Assembly (NCBI RefSeq): GCF_014640155.1
Contig: NZ_BMGK01000008.1
Coordinates: 62,001-126,000 of the forward strand
Direction: 5' to 3'
DNA from: Planktosalinus lacus
GTDB lineage: Bacteria > Bacteroidota > Bacteroidia > Flavobacteriales > Flavobacteriaceae
Length of the DNA stretch: 64,000 nt
Below, one piece after another: positions 42,974-51,868 of the stretch. Positions within the stretch are counted from its first letter, which is position 1, and each line of letters starts with the position of its first letter. The notes beneath the pieces are model-generated. The model was given only the letters and a program-made list of their open reading frames with translations, did no database searches and was not told where the DNA came from. Made by a program: the position numbers and the translations under genes.

Positions 42974-44518
42974 ATGCTTGCAAAGGTTTTTGGAAGTGCT
43001 TTCTTTGGAGTTGAAGCTACCACGATTACAATTGAAGTCAATGTAGGTTCCAAGGGAGTGGGTTACCATCTGGTTGGATTACCTGACAATGCTATACGAG
43101 AAAGCAATTACAGGATAGCAGCAGCGCTGCAAAACAATGGATATCGAATTCCGGGTAAAAAAATTACCCTGAATATGGCACCTGCAGATTTAAGAAAGGA
43201 AGGCTCTGCTTATGATCTTCCGCTCGCTATAGGGATTTTAGCAGCCACTGAACAAATCCAATTAAAAAACAATCCCGAAGAGTATATCATTATGGGAGAA
43301 CTTTCTCTAGATGGGAATCTTCAAGCAATAAGAGGAGCACTTCCCATTGCATTTAAGGCACGGGAAGAAGGTTTTAAAGGATTTATTCTTCCCAGTCAAA
43401 ATGCAAAAGAAGCTGCCATTGTTGAAGGCTTAGAAGTATATGGTGTTGATTCAATTTCTGATGTGATTCAATTTTTTGATAAAGACGCGCCATTGGAACA
43501 AACAATTGTTGATATCAAAGCCGAGTTTTACGAACACCTTAATCGGCCTGAGTTTGATTTTTCAGATGTCAAAGGACAGGAATCAATTAAACGAAGTATG
43601 GAAATTGCTGCAGCCGGTGGCCATAATATAATTTTAATTGGTCCTCCGGGATCAGGCAAAACAATGCTTGCCAAGCGGTTACCATCAATATTGCCTCCAT
43701 TGACATTGAATGAAGCCCTCGAAACTACAAAAATTCACAGTGTTGCCGGCAGAACCAAAGATGATTCCGGTATTATGACACAGCGCCCTTTTCGAAGTCC
43801 TCATCACACAATTAGCGATGTGGCCCTCGTTGGGGGCGGTACTTATCCACAACCCGGTGAAATCTCCCTATCACACAACGGGGTATTGTTTCTCGATGAG
43901 CTGCCGGAGTTTAAAAGAGGTGTGCTGGAAGTAATGAGACAGCCTTTAGAAGATAGAGAAGTGACTATTTCCAGGGCGAAATTTACAGTTACTTACCCCA
44001 GTAGTTTTATGCTGGTTGCAAGTATGAATCCCAGTCCAGGGGGGTACTTTAACGACCCCGATGCACCAGTAACCTCATCTCCTGCAGAAATGCAACGCTA
44101 TTTGAGTAAGATATCAGGACCTTTACTGGACAGAATAGACATACATATCGAAGTAAACCCGGTACCTTTTGATAAATTAAGTGAAGACCGAAAGGGGGAG
44201 AGCAGTGTGGTCATCAGAGAACGTGTTACAAAAGCTAGGGATATTCAAACCATTCGATTTAAAGATTTTGATTCAATTCATTACAACGCCCAAATGGGAG
44301 TTAAGCAAATCAGAGCGTTTTGTAAACTTGATGAAGCTTCGCTGGCTTTATTAAAAACTGCGATGGAACGGTTGAACTTATCTGCAAGGGCTTATGATCG
44401 AATTTTAAAAGTGGCTCGAACAATTGCTGATTTGGAAAACAGCACTGACATTCAAGGCTCTCATATTTCAGAAGCGATACAATATCGCAGTCTGGATCGC
44501 GATGGCTGGTTTGGCTAA
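42974..44518 (+). CDS. comM: YifB/ComM-family magnesium-chelatase-like AAA ATPase
   Basis: 514 residues. The N-terminal ChlI-type domain (MLAKVFGSAFFGVEATTITI, VGLPDNAIRES) is followed by the AAA core with Walker A GPPGSGKTMLAKR and Walker B LFLDELPEF, the SPHHTISD loop and a C-terminal helical domain (MERLNLSARAYDRILKVART). In Vibrio, ComM is a helicase that helps integrate DNA during natural transformation. The role here is inferred from homology. No magnesium-chelatase or pigment genes are near. Confidence 0.9.
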   Translation: MLAKVFGSAFFGVEATTITIEVNVGSKGVGYHLVGLPDNAIRESNYRIAAALQNNGYRIPGKKITLNMAPADLRKEGSAYDLPLAIGILAATEQIQLKNNPEEYIIMGELSLDGNLQAIRGALPIAFKAREEGFKGFILPSQNAKEAAIVEGLEVYGVDSISDVIQFFDKDAPLEQTIVDIKAEFYEHLNRPEFDFSDVKGQESIKRSMEIAAAGGHNIILIGPPGSGKTMLAKRLPSILPPLTLNEALETTKIHSVAGRTKDDSGIMTQRPFRSPHHTISDVALVGGGTYPQPGEISLSHNGVLFLDELPEFKRGVLEVMRQPLEDREVTISRAKFTVTYPSSFMLVASMNPSPGGYFNDPDAPVTSSPAEMQRYLSKISGPLLDRIDIHIEVNPVPFDKLSEDRKGESSVVIRERVTKARDIQTIRFKDFDSIHYNAQMGVKQIRAFCKLDEASLALLKTAMERLNLSARAYDRILKVARTIADLENSTDIQGSHISEAIQYRSLDRDGWFG

Positions 44519-44589
44519 TCGTTAAATTGCTATTAAAAAATTTTCTTTTTTATAAATTGAAGTATATTTAGTGGCATATAAAACTTTTT

Positions 44590-46131
44590 ATGGAAATTTT
44601 AGATCAAGCACCCAAAATTGAACTTCGGAACCTGGTAGTTTCAGACTATATCGAATTAAAAAAATCGATGATAGAGTCCTATAATGGAATGCCTGAAGAC
44701 TATTGGACAGAAAAAGAGATAAAAAGTCTCCTCAAAAAATTTCCACAAGGGCAGTTGTGCATTGAAATTGACGGGCGCATTGCCGGTTGTGCATTGAGTA
44801 TCATTGTTGAATCAGCAAAATATGACGACGACCACTCGTATAAGCAGATTACCGGAAACTTCACATTCAGCACGCATTCAGATAAGGGAGATGTGCTTTA
44901 TGGAATAGATGTATTTATCCATCCTGAGTTCAGAGGAATGCGTTTAGGCAGAAGACTTTATGAAGCAAGAAAAGAATTGTGTGAACAGCTCAATCTAAGA
45001 TCTATAATTTTTGGAGGAAGAATTCCCAATTACAGTAAATATGCTGATGAATTAACGCCTAAACAATACATTGAAAAGGTTAGGAGAAAAGAAATTGAAG
45101 ACCCTGTTTTATTGTTTCAGCTGGCTAATGAATTTCACGTGCGAAAAGTACTGAAAGGATACCTTGACGGAGACACAGAATCAATGGAATATGCGGTATT
45201 GATGGAGTGGATTAATATTTACCACACCAAATCAACCAAAATCCTTAATTCAGAAACCAAAGTTGTAAGATTGGGGTTAGTGCAGTGGCAAATGCGCTTG
45301 TTTAAGGATTTTGAGGCTGTGGTCAATCAGATTGAATTTTTTGTGGATGCCATCTCAGATTATCAGAGTGACTTTGTTTTGTTTCCTGAGTTTTTTAATG
45401 CCCCGTTGATGGCAGAATTCAACCATATGAAAGAAGCAGAAGCTATTAGAATGCTGTCTGATTACACAGAACCTTTATTGGAGAAATTCAGGGAGTTTGC
45501 CATCTCATACAACATTAATATTATTACGGGAAGTATGCCTATGAAAGATGGAGACCACTTATATAATGTTGGCTTTGTATGTCGAAGAGATGGAAGTTAT
45601 GAACGGTATGAAAAACTACACATTACCCCTGCAGAAGAGTCAGCCTGGGGAATCAAGGGCGGAAATAAAATTAACACCATCGATACTGATTGTGGAAAAA
45701 TTGGTGTATTAATTTGTTATGATGTTGAGTTTCCTGAAATCCCCCGGTTATTGGCTGATGAAGGCATGAAAATACTTTTTGTACCATTTATGACAGACAC
45801 TCAAAATGGGTATGAGCGTGTTAGAAACTGTGCCAAAGCAAGAGCAATCGAAAATGAGTGTTATGTAGCGATCGCCGGCAATGTTGGAAACCTACCTAAA
45901 GTAAACAACATGGATATTCAATATGCACAAAGTGCTGTTTTTACACCTTCAGATTTTGCTTTTCCGGTAAACGGAATTAAAGCCGAAGCAACCCCAAATA
46001 CTGAAAGCACACTGATTGCCGATGTGGATATGGATTTGTTGAAAGAGCTTCATAACTTTGGGAGTGTAAGAAACCTTAAAGACAGAAGAACGGATTTGTA
46101 TTCACTTCGCAAGAAAAAAAATGCTAAATAA
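44590..46131 (+). CDS. GNAT acetyltransferase fused to a carbon-nitrogen hydrolase
   Basis: 513 residues combining two enzymes. About 10-215 is a GNAT domain (GIDVFIHPEFRGMRLGRRLYEARKE, with acetyl-CoA loop RGMRLG). About 225-505 is a nitrilase-superfamily domain with the complete triad Glu267 (FPEFFNAP), Lys342 (YEKLHITP) and Cys376 (LICYDVEFPE). The fusion is a known arrangement in Bacteroidota and elsewhere, but the substrate is not established. No membrane segment. It is convergent with the aldehyde dehydrogenase gene, 6 bases away. Confidence 0.9.
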   Translation: MEILDQAPKIELRNLVVSDYIELKKSMIESYNGMPEDYWTEKEIKSLLKKFPQGQLCIEIDGRIAGCALSIIVESAKYDDDHSYKQITGNFTFSTHSDKGDVLYGIDVFIHPEFRGMRLGRRLYEARKELCEQLNLRSIIFGGRIPNYSKYADELTPKQYIEKVRRKEIEDPVLLFQLANEFHVRKVLKGYLDGDTESMEYAVLMEWINIYHTKSTKILNSETKVVRLGLVQWQMRLFKDFEAVVNQIEFFVDAISDYQSDFVLFPEFFNAPLMAEFNHMKEAEAIRMLSDYTEPLLEKFREFAISYNINIITGSMPMKDGDHLYNVGFVCRRDGSYERYEKLHITPAEESAWGIKGGNKINTIDTDCGKIGVLICYDVEFPEIPRLLADEGMKILFVPFMTDTQNGYERVRNCAKARAIENECYVAIAGNVGNLPKVNNMDIQYAQSAVFTPSDFAFPVNGIKAEATPNTESTLIADVDMDLLKELHNFGSVRNLKDRRTDLYSLRKKKNAK

Positions 46132-46137
46132 AAAGAT

Positions 46138-47505
46138 TTAGAAAATTTTTTTTATCCATTTCAGCTTGTTTTTATACGGAGCGTATCGCAGTGGAAGGTC
46201 AATCCATGTAGCTCTTTTAGTAATTGATTTATGGTGAGAAAATGTTTCAAACGAATGTTTTCCGTGGTAAGCTCCCATGCCGCTGTTTCCAACACCTCCA
46301 AAAGGTAATTTATCATTTATAAAATGAACTAATGTGTCGTTGATTGTTCCGCCTCCAAAGCTGTACTTTTTGATAATTTTTTCAGCAAAATCTTTCTTTT
46401 GAGTAAAAACATACAACGAGAGTGGATTGGGAAATTTTCTCAAAATTGTATCAATGTCTTGTTCCGTTTGATACACCAGAACTGGCAATATGGGACCAAA
46501 AATTTCTTCCTGCATTAACTCACTTTGCAAAGAGGGATTTAAAATAACCGTGGGAGCAATAAAAAGGTCATCTTCATCAAATTTACCACCAATAATTACT
46601 TTTTCTTTTTCAATTAAATCGATGAGTCTTTCAAATTGTTTGCGGTTGATGATTCGGGCAAAATCTTTTGAACTCTTAGGATTGGTTCCATAAAAACCGG
46701 TGAGTTCTATTTTTAAAGCGGTTAAAAATTCATTTTTTACATTTTCATGAATCAACACATAATCGGGGGCGATGCAGGTCTGGCCGGCATTGATGAATTT
46801 ACCAAATACAATGCGTTTTGCAGCTTGTTTAATTTTTGCAGAACTGTCAACAATAGTAGGGTTTTTTCCTCCAAGTTCAAGCGTAAAAGGGGTGAGGTGT
46901 TCTGAAATTGCCCGTGCCACAATACGACCCACAGGGACACTGCCGGTAAAAAACACATAGTCCCATTTGTGATAGAGTAGTTCTTTTGAAATTTCAACGC
47001 CACCCTGAACAACTTTAACGTAGTTTTCTTTAAAAGCAGCCAAAATCAACTCTTCAACAATTGCTGCAGTATGAGGGGCGTGTTCACTGGGTTTAATGAC
47101 CGCAGTGTTTCCTGCAGCAAGTGCGCCAATTAAAGGTGCAAGCACTAGTTGAAAAGGGTAATTCCAGGGAGCTATTATTAGTGCAGTTCCGAAGGGCTCT
47201 TTATAGATAAAATCTTTTGAAGGGAAATTTAATAGAGAGGATTTGACTTTTAAGGGTTTGGCCCATCGATCAATGTTTTTAATAGTAAGCTTCAATTCTT
47301 TGATTACCACCAGGGTTTCTGTTGCTGCACTTTCAAATTTTGGCTTTTTAAAATCTTTATAGAGTGCATCCCATATTTTGTGTTCTTTTTTTTGAATTAA
47401 CAGCAGTAGTTTTTTGAGATTTTGTTTTCTAAAAGAAACATCCTTGGTTTTTCCGGTTTGAAAAAACTGATGATGTTGTTTTAAAATTTCAGGGATTGAC
47501 TGCAT
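46138..47505 (-). CDS. aldehyde dehydrogenase family protein
   Basis: NAD(P)-dependent oxidation of aldehydes to acids. The 455 residues are at the short end of the family and resemble class-3/fatty-aldehyde types. Motifs are IIAPWNYPFQL, GNTAVIKPSEHAP, FFTGSVPVGR, the general-base Glu in LELGGKNPTIV, the catalytic Cys in NAGQTCIAPDYV, and EEIFGPILPV. The natural substrate is not evident. It has no neighbours in the same unit. Confidence 0.92.
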   Translation of the reverse strand: MQSIPEILKQHHQFFQTGKTKDVSFRKQNLKKLLLLIQKKEHKIWDALYKDFKKPKFESAATETLVVIKELKLTIKNIDRWAKPLKVKSSLLNFPSKDFIYKEPFGTALIIAPWNYPFQLVLAPLIGALAAGNTAVIKPSEHAPHTAAIVEELILAAFKENYVKVVQGGVEISKELLYHKWDYVFFTGSVPVGRIVARAISEHLTPFTLELGGKNPTIVDSSAKIKQAAKRIVFGKFINAGQTCIAPDYVLIHENVKNEFLTALKIELTGFYGTNPKSSKDFARIINRKQFERLIDLIEKEKVIIGGKFDEDDLFIAPTVILNPSLQSELMQEEIFGPILPVLVYQTEQDIDTILRKFPNPLSLYVFTQKKDFAEKIIKKYSFGGGTINDTLVHFINDKLPFGGVGNSGMGAYHGKHSFETFSHHKSITKRATWIDLPLRYAPYKNKLKWIKKIF

Positions 47506-47678
47506 TTAATAAGTTTATCTCAAAAGCATAGCTAAAGTAATCAATTTATAGTTTGCATCTATTTTAACTTTAATTGATATAAAAGAAAAATTAGACGGAA
47601 TTCGCATAAACATAAAATAAAAGTAATGAATAATCAATTTTATACCCTCAATTAGGAGTATTTATTTATTATAATACG

Positions 47679-47686
47679 TATTTTTG
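47679..47686 (+). promoter_or_regulatory. candidate -7 box of the signalling cluster
   Basis: TATTTTTG fits TAnnTTTG and lies 26 bases before the start of the 118-residue protein gene. It overlaps an AATACGTATT dyad (47674-47683). Confidence 0.5.
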
Positions 47687-47712
47687 GTTACAACCATCAA
47701 AATTGAGACCCT

Positions 47713-48069
47713 ATGAACAAGCCAATAAAATGTATTACTGTAGAAGAAGCTCGTAAGCTTCAAGATAACTGGGTTAGTACCAGAGCAAAAATCATTGACA
47801 GTAACCTAGGTATTGTAGATTCCAGAGAAGTTCATTACAGTATTGAAGAACTTGAGGAATATCTTGCCTATGTGAAAGAAGAATCTCAAAAACAAGGGAT
47901 TAATACTCCCGGAATCCGTGTTTACTTTGGAGCTTATGATGATTCAAAATCTAATTATGCTACTATTTTTATGGCTCCAACTGAAGGAGAAACCGAAAGC
48001 TCAAATAACAATTATAACATTGAGCCTTTTAATTTTGGTCAATCTGGACATCCACCAAAAGCATACTAA
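47713..48069 (+). CDS. conserved hypothetical protein, 118 residues
   Basis: A soluble acidic protein with no signal peptide or membrane segment. Recognisable pieces are KCITVEEARKLQDNWVSTRA, HYSIEELEEYLAYVKEESQ, and the well-ordered TPGIRVYFGAYDDSKSNYAT followed by IFMAP. It ends in an Asn/Pro-rich tail (NNNYNIEPFNFGQSGHPPKAY). It resembles short proteins repeatedly found in Flavobacteriia but I know no function. It begins a plus-strand run with a 7-TM protein (17-base gap), a histidine kinase and a response regulator. Confidence 0.7.
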   Translation: MNKPIKCITVEEARKLQDNWVSTRAKIIDSNLGIVDSREVHYSIEELEEYLAYVKEESQKQGINTPGIRVYFGAYDDSKSNYATIFMAPTEGETESSNNNYNIEPFNFGQSGHPPKAY

Positions 48070-48086
48070 ATTGTTGTTTTTTTAAA

Positions 48087-48788
48087 ATGTGGAACTCCCT
48101 GTTAATCGTAAATGTTTTTGAAATAATTGCAGCATTTTCAGGCCTCTATTATTTAAAAAAGGGTAATCCAACAAAATGGGAACGCTATTTTGTTTATTAT
48201 TTATGGATTTTAACCATTAACGAAATTATTGGGTTGTATACCTCTATTGCTTACTTTTCAGAATATAAATATTTTTCATTTGTAGAAGGAACACCGTTTA
48301 TTGCAAACTATTGGTTATACAATATTACGTCATTGATTTATTTTTGTTTTTTAATACTTTATTTTCGTTCATTAATTACAATTGATTTTTGGCGTAAATT
48401 ATTAAAATTAGCGCTCTACCCATTTGTAACTATAGCTATATTAGATTTTTTCATTAATGACACATACTTTAATGAAAACTCTAAATTTGTATTTTTTACA
48501 GGGGTGCTTCTTTTAGTAATTAGTATATTAGTTTATTATTATGAATTGTTGAAAACTGACAAGATTTTTAGTCTTAAATATAATTTGTCTTTTTATTTTT
48601 CAGCAGGATTATTATTATTTTATGTTGGTATTGCTCCATTGCTAATACTCTCAAATTATTATGTTTCAACAAATTTGGAATTTGTTGAATTAAGAAAGCT
48701 AATAATTATATTTGGCAACATTTTTTTATATACACTTATATCAATGGGATTTTTAATATGCTCGAAAAAGAACAAATCCTCCTCTTAG
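48087..48788 (+). CDS. 7-TM membrane protein, putative sensor partner
   Basis: 233 residues with seven hydrophobic segments (about 3-22, 34-55, 72-95, 107-125, 134-153, 163-185 and 203-224) and no soluble domain of note. The coding end overlaps the histidine kinase start by 31 bases, so the two are probably co-translated. A membrane sensor encoded apart from its kinase is a plausible reading, but nothing here identifies a ligand. I do not recognise the family. Confidence 0.65.
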   Translation: MWNSLLIVNVFEIIAAFSGLYYLKKGNPTKWERYFVYYLWILTINEIIGLYTSIAYFSEYKYFSFVEGTPFIANYWLYNITSLIYFCFLILYFRSLITIDFWRKLLKLALYPFVTIAILDFFINDTYFNENSKFVFFTGVLLLVISILVYYYELLKTDKIFSLKYNLSFYFSAGLLLFYVGIAPLLILSNYYVSTNLEFVELRKLIIIFGNIFLYTLISMGFLICSKKNKSSS

Positions 48789-49537
48789 TTTATTTTATTT
48801 CAATCATTGTATTTGTAATAACTTTTGTTGTGATATTTTTTATTGCTTTTCAAAAGCGTAAAAACAATATGCTAATTCAAAAGTTTAAAGCAGAACAAGC
48901 ATTTGAAAAGGAACTTGCTTCAACCAAAATTGAAATACAAGAGCAAACTTTAAAAAACATATCTTGGGAACTACACGATAATATTGGACAATTACTCTCA
49001 GTTGTAAATATGCAATTGAATATGATGAAAATACAAGCTTCTGATGATTTTAAGTCTTCTATTGATGAGACCAAAGAGGTCGTAAACACAACCGTTGAGG
49101 AAGTGAGGACACTTTCAAAAACCCTGAACAGTGAAGTCATTCAAAAAAATGGATTATTACGTACCGTAGAAATTGAGTTGGAGCGAATAGAACGCCTGAA
49201 ATATGCTCAAACAGTTTTTGAAATTAAAGGGGATTATTTTAAAATACCTGATACAGAAGAAATTATTATTTTTAGAATTTTACAGGAGTTTTTATCAAAT
49301 TCGATAAAATACTCAAGGGCCAATACCATCAAAGCGTTTTTTAATTATCATAACAACAGTTTGACTATTAACCTTGAAGACGATGGTGTGGGTTTTGACA
49401 CCACTCAAAAAACCGAAAGTTCAGGACTGCAAAATATGGCTTCCAGAGCTCAAATGATAGGTGCTCATTTTAGCTTGACTTCAAAAATAAATGAGGGAAC
49501 AAAATTAAGACTTACACATTTAAATAATACACAGTGA
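48758..49537 (+). CDS. sensor histidine kinase (HisKA_3/NarX type)
   Basis: 259 residues: one N-terminal membrane helix (about 8-30), a short coiled coil (about 35-68), the phospho-acceptor His73 in SWELHDNIGQLL, a dimerisation helix, and the ATPase domain with N box FLSNSIKYSRA and G box DDGVGFD. It lacks a large sensing domain of its own, which fits signal input from the neighbouring 7-TM protein. It pairs with the LuxR-type regulator, whose start codon overlaps its stop (GTGA). Confidence 0.9.
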   Translation: MLEKEQILLLVYFISIIVFVITFVVIFFIAFQKRKNNMLIQKFKAEQAFEKELASTKIEIQEQTLKNISWELHDNIGQLLSVVNMQLNMMKIQASDDFKSSIDETKEVVNTTVEEVRTLSKTLNSEVIQKNGLLRTVEIELERIERLKYAQTVFEIKGDYFKIPDTEEIIIFRILQEFLSNSIKYSRANTIKAFFNYHNNSLTINLEDDGVGFDTTQKTESSGLQNMASRAQMIGAHFSLTSKINEGTKLRLTHLNNTQ

Positions 49538-50187
49538 AAAACTCCCCAAACCATAAAATTGTTATTGTAGATGACCATTTGCTTTTTGCAAGTTCTTTAG
49601 GAAAATTAATCGCTTCTTTTGAAGATTTTAGCTTGTTATTCACAGCTTCCAATGGTCTTGATTTACAAGAAAAAATGACAAAGGCAGAAGCAATTCCTGA
49701 TGTAATTCTACTAGATGTCAACATGCCTGTTTTAAATGGCTATGAAACGTTGGTTTGGTTAAAAGAAGTATATCCCAACATAAAAGTTTTAATGCTTTCA
49801 ATGGATGACGATGAAGATTTAATCATTAAAATGATCAAAACCGGTGCAAAGGGATATTTGTTAAAAAATATAAACCCCGAGGATCTGCAACACGCATTAA
49901 TTCAAACCATTGATAAAGGTTTTTATTATTCAGAGCAGATTAACGAAATCCTCTTAGATGTATTAAACGGAAAGGAAACCAGTCATACTGTTGAATTGAA
50001 AGAGAACGAAATAACTTTTATTAAACTGGCTTGCACTGAAAAAACCTATAAAGAAATTGCTGATATAATGAGTTTAAGCCCAAAAACAATTGACGGCTAC
50101 AGGGAAAAGTTGTTTGAAAGGTTACAGATTAAGAGTAGGGTTGGGTTGGTGATGTATGCAATTAAAAATAATTTAATCGAAATTTAA
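49534..50187 (+). CDS. NarL/LuxR-type response regulator
   Basis: 217 residues with a receiver domain (1 to about 125; phosphorylation site Asp61 in VILLDVNMP, Lys in LLKN) and a C-terminal LuxR helix-turn-helix (about 150-217, KEIADIMSLSPKTIDGYREKLFERLQIKSR). The start is GTG, inferred because no in-frame ATG precedes the receiver motif IVDDH. Expected to be phosphorylated by the kinase immediately upstream and to regulate transcription; targets are unknown. It ends 4 bases into the convergent RluA-type gene. Confidence 0.93.
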   Translation: MKNSPNHKIVIVDDHLLFASSLGKLIASFEDFSLLFTASNGLDLQEKMTKAEAIPDVILLDVNMPVLNGYETLVWLKEVYPNIKVLMLSMDDDEDLIIKMIKTGAKGYLLKNINPEDLQHALIQTIDKGFYYSEQINEILLDVLNGKETSHTVELKENEITFIKLACTEKTYKEIADIMSLSPKTIDGYREKLFERLQIKSRVGLVMYAIKNNLIEI

Positions 50188-50876
50188 CCGCAACAATTCC
50201 AAAGCACTTCATCTGGAGTGGGAGCGATGATATTGATGAGTTCTTTTTTCACCGGGTGGATTAGACCCAAAGATCTTGCGTGAAGGTGAATACCGCCATC
50301 AGGATTGCTACGGTCAAAACCATATTTTAAATCTCCTTTTATTGGACAATTTAAAGCTGATAATTGACTTCTAATTTGATGGTGTCTTCCGGTTAATAAT
50401 TCAATTTCTAATAAATAATAATTTTTGAGTACTTGGAGGACTTTATACTCTAAGATCGCTTTTTTACTATTGGGCACTTCTTTTTCATAAGCATATGATT
50501 TGTTTTGCTTCGGGTTTCTTTTAAGGTAGTGAATGATTGTTGCACTTTCAAGAGGAGGCTGGTTTTTTACAATGGCCCAATATGATTTTTTGGTTTCACG
50601 TTCTTTAAACATTTTGTTGAGTCTGGTGAGTGCTTTGGAGGTTTTTGCAAACAGAACAACTCCTGTAGTTGGTCTGTCCAGTCTATGAACCACACCCAGA
50701 TATACAGCTCCCGGCTTTTTATATTTTTCTGCAATGTAATCTTTTACAATTTCACTTAAAGGCTTGTCGCCTGTGCTATCTCCCTGAACAATATCTCCCA
50801 CTCTTTTATTAATAGCAATCAAGTGATTGTCTTCAAAAAGTACCTGCAGGTTGTCTTTAGTTGAAACAGTTTTCAA
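50184..50876 (-). CDS. RluA-family RNA pseudouridine synthase
   Basis: Isomerises uridine in rRNA or tRNA. The 230 residues show VLFEDNHLIAINKRVGDIVQG, the catalytic Asp67 in HRLDRPTTG, LLTGRHHQIRSQL and IHLHARSLGLIHP. The reading frame has no ATG upstream of the first motif; TTG at 50876 is the only reasonable start, giving MKTVSTKDN. No S4 domain. It follows panB by 30 bases on the same strand. Confidence 0.9.
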   Translation of the reverse strand: MKTVSTKDNLQVLFEDNHLIAINKRVGDIVQGDSTGDKPLSEIVKDYIAEKYKKPGAVYLGVVHRLDRPTTGVVLFAKTSKALTRLNKMFKERETKKSYWAIVKNQPPLESATIIHYLKRNPKQNKSYAYEKEVPNSKKAILEYKVLQVLKNYYLLEIELLTGRHHQIRSQLSALNCPIKGDLKYGFDRSNPDGGIHLHARSLGLIHPVKKELINIIAPTPDEVLWNCCG

Positions 50877-50906
50877 AGAAGTGTTTTTATTTGTAAAATC
50901 TACAAT

Positions 50907-51725
50907 TTAATATTGTTCATTTTCATTTGGAAAGTCACCAGATTTTATATCAGTGCTATACTGTTGAAGTGCTTTGGTCATTTCGGTATGTAAATCCATG
51001 TAGCGTCTTAAAAATCGCGGACTAAACTCAGTATTCATACCTAACATGTCATGAATTACTAGCACTTGACCGTCCACGCCACTGCCAGCTCCAATGCCAA
51101 TCACGGGGATTGAAACACTTTTTGCAACTTCTTCAGCTAGTTTTGCAGGAACCTTTTCAAGTACAATTGCAAAACAGCCTAATTTTTCCAACAACAGGGC
51201 ATCTTCTTTTAACTGTTTTGCTTCTGTTTCTTCTTTGGCTCGCACAGTGTATGTTCCAAATTTATAGATTGATTGGGGAGTTAAACCCAAATGTCCCATC
51301 ACAGGTATTCCTGCATTCAGTATACGTTTTATGGAATCTTTTATTTCTTTACCACCTTCCATTTTTACTGCATGTCCTCCACTTTCTTTCATAATTCGAA
51401 TAGCAGAACGCAGGGCTTCTTTGGCATCACTTTGATAGCTTCCAAAAGGTAAATCAACCACCACAAGGCTGCGATTGATTGCTCTCACGACAGAAGCAGC
51501 GTGATAAATCATTTGATCTAATGTAATGGGCAACGTTGTTTCATGACCAGCCATAACATTGGATGCAGAATCACCTACTAAAATAACATCTATGCCGGCA
51601 CCATCAACAATTTGAGCCATTGTAAAATCATAAGCGGTAAGCATTGAAATTTTCTCACCCCGTGATTTCATATCAACCAGTGATTTTGTTGTAATTCGTT
51701 TGTATTCTTTTTTTGCTACCGACAT
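50907..51725 (-). CDS. panB: 3-methyl-2-oxobutanoate hydroxymethyltransferase
   Basis: First step of pantothenate synthesis: transfers a hydroxymethyl group from methylene-THF to alpha-ketoisovalerate. The 272 residues form a barrel with [64 protein letters not shown] and [18 protein letters not shown]. Other pan genes are not adjacent. Confidence 0.96.
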   Translation of the reverse strand: MSVAKKEYKRITTKSLVDMKSRGEKISMLTAYDFTMAQIVDGAGIDVILVGDSASNVMAGHETTLPITLDQMIYHAASVVRAINRSLVVVDLPFGSYQSDAKEALRSAIRIMKESGGHAVKMEGGKEIKDSIKRILNAGIPVMGHLGLTPQSIYKFGTYTVRAKEETEAKQLKEDALLLEKLGCFAIVLEKVPAKLAEEVAKSVSIPVIGIGAGSGVDGQVLVIHDMLGMNTEFSPRFLRRYMDLHTEMTKALQQYSTDIKSGDFPNENEQY

Positions 51726-51868
51726 TTAATTAAAATTTAAGTTTGTGTAAAAGTAATAAATATGTCAACTACTTTCAATATTGTTAGAATGATTATAGAT
51801 TATAGAAGACAATTCATTTCAGATTATAACGTCAATTTAAAACTCATATCAGAAAGAATGAGTTGATT

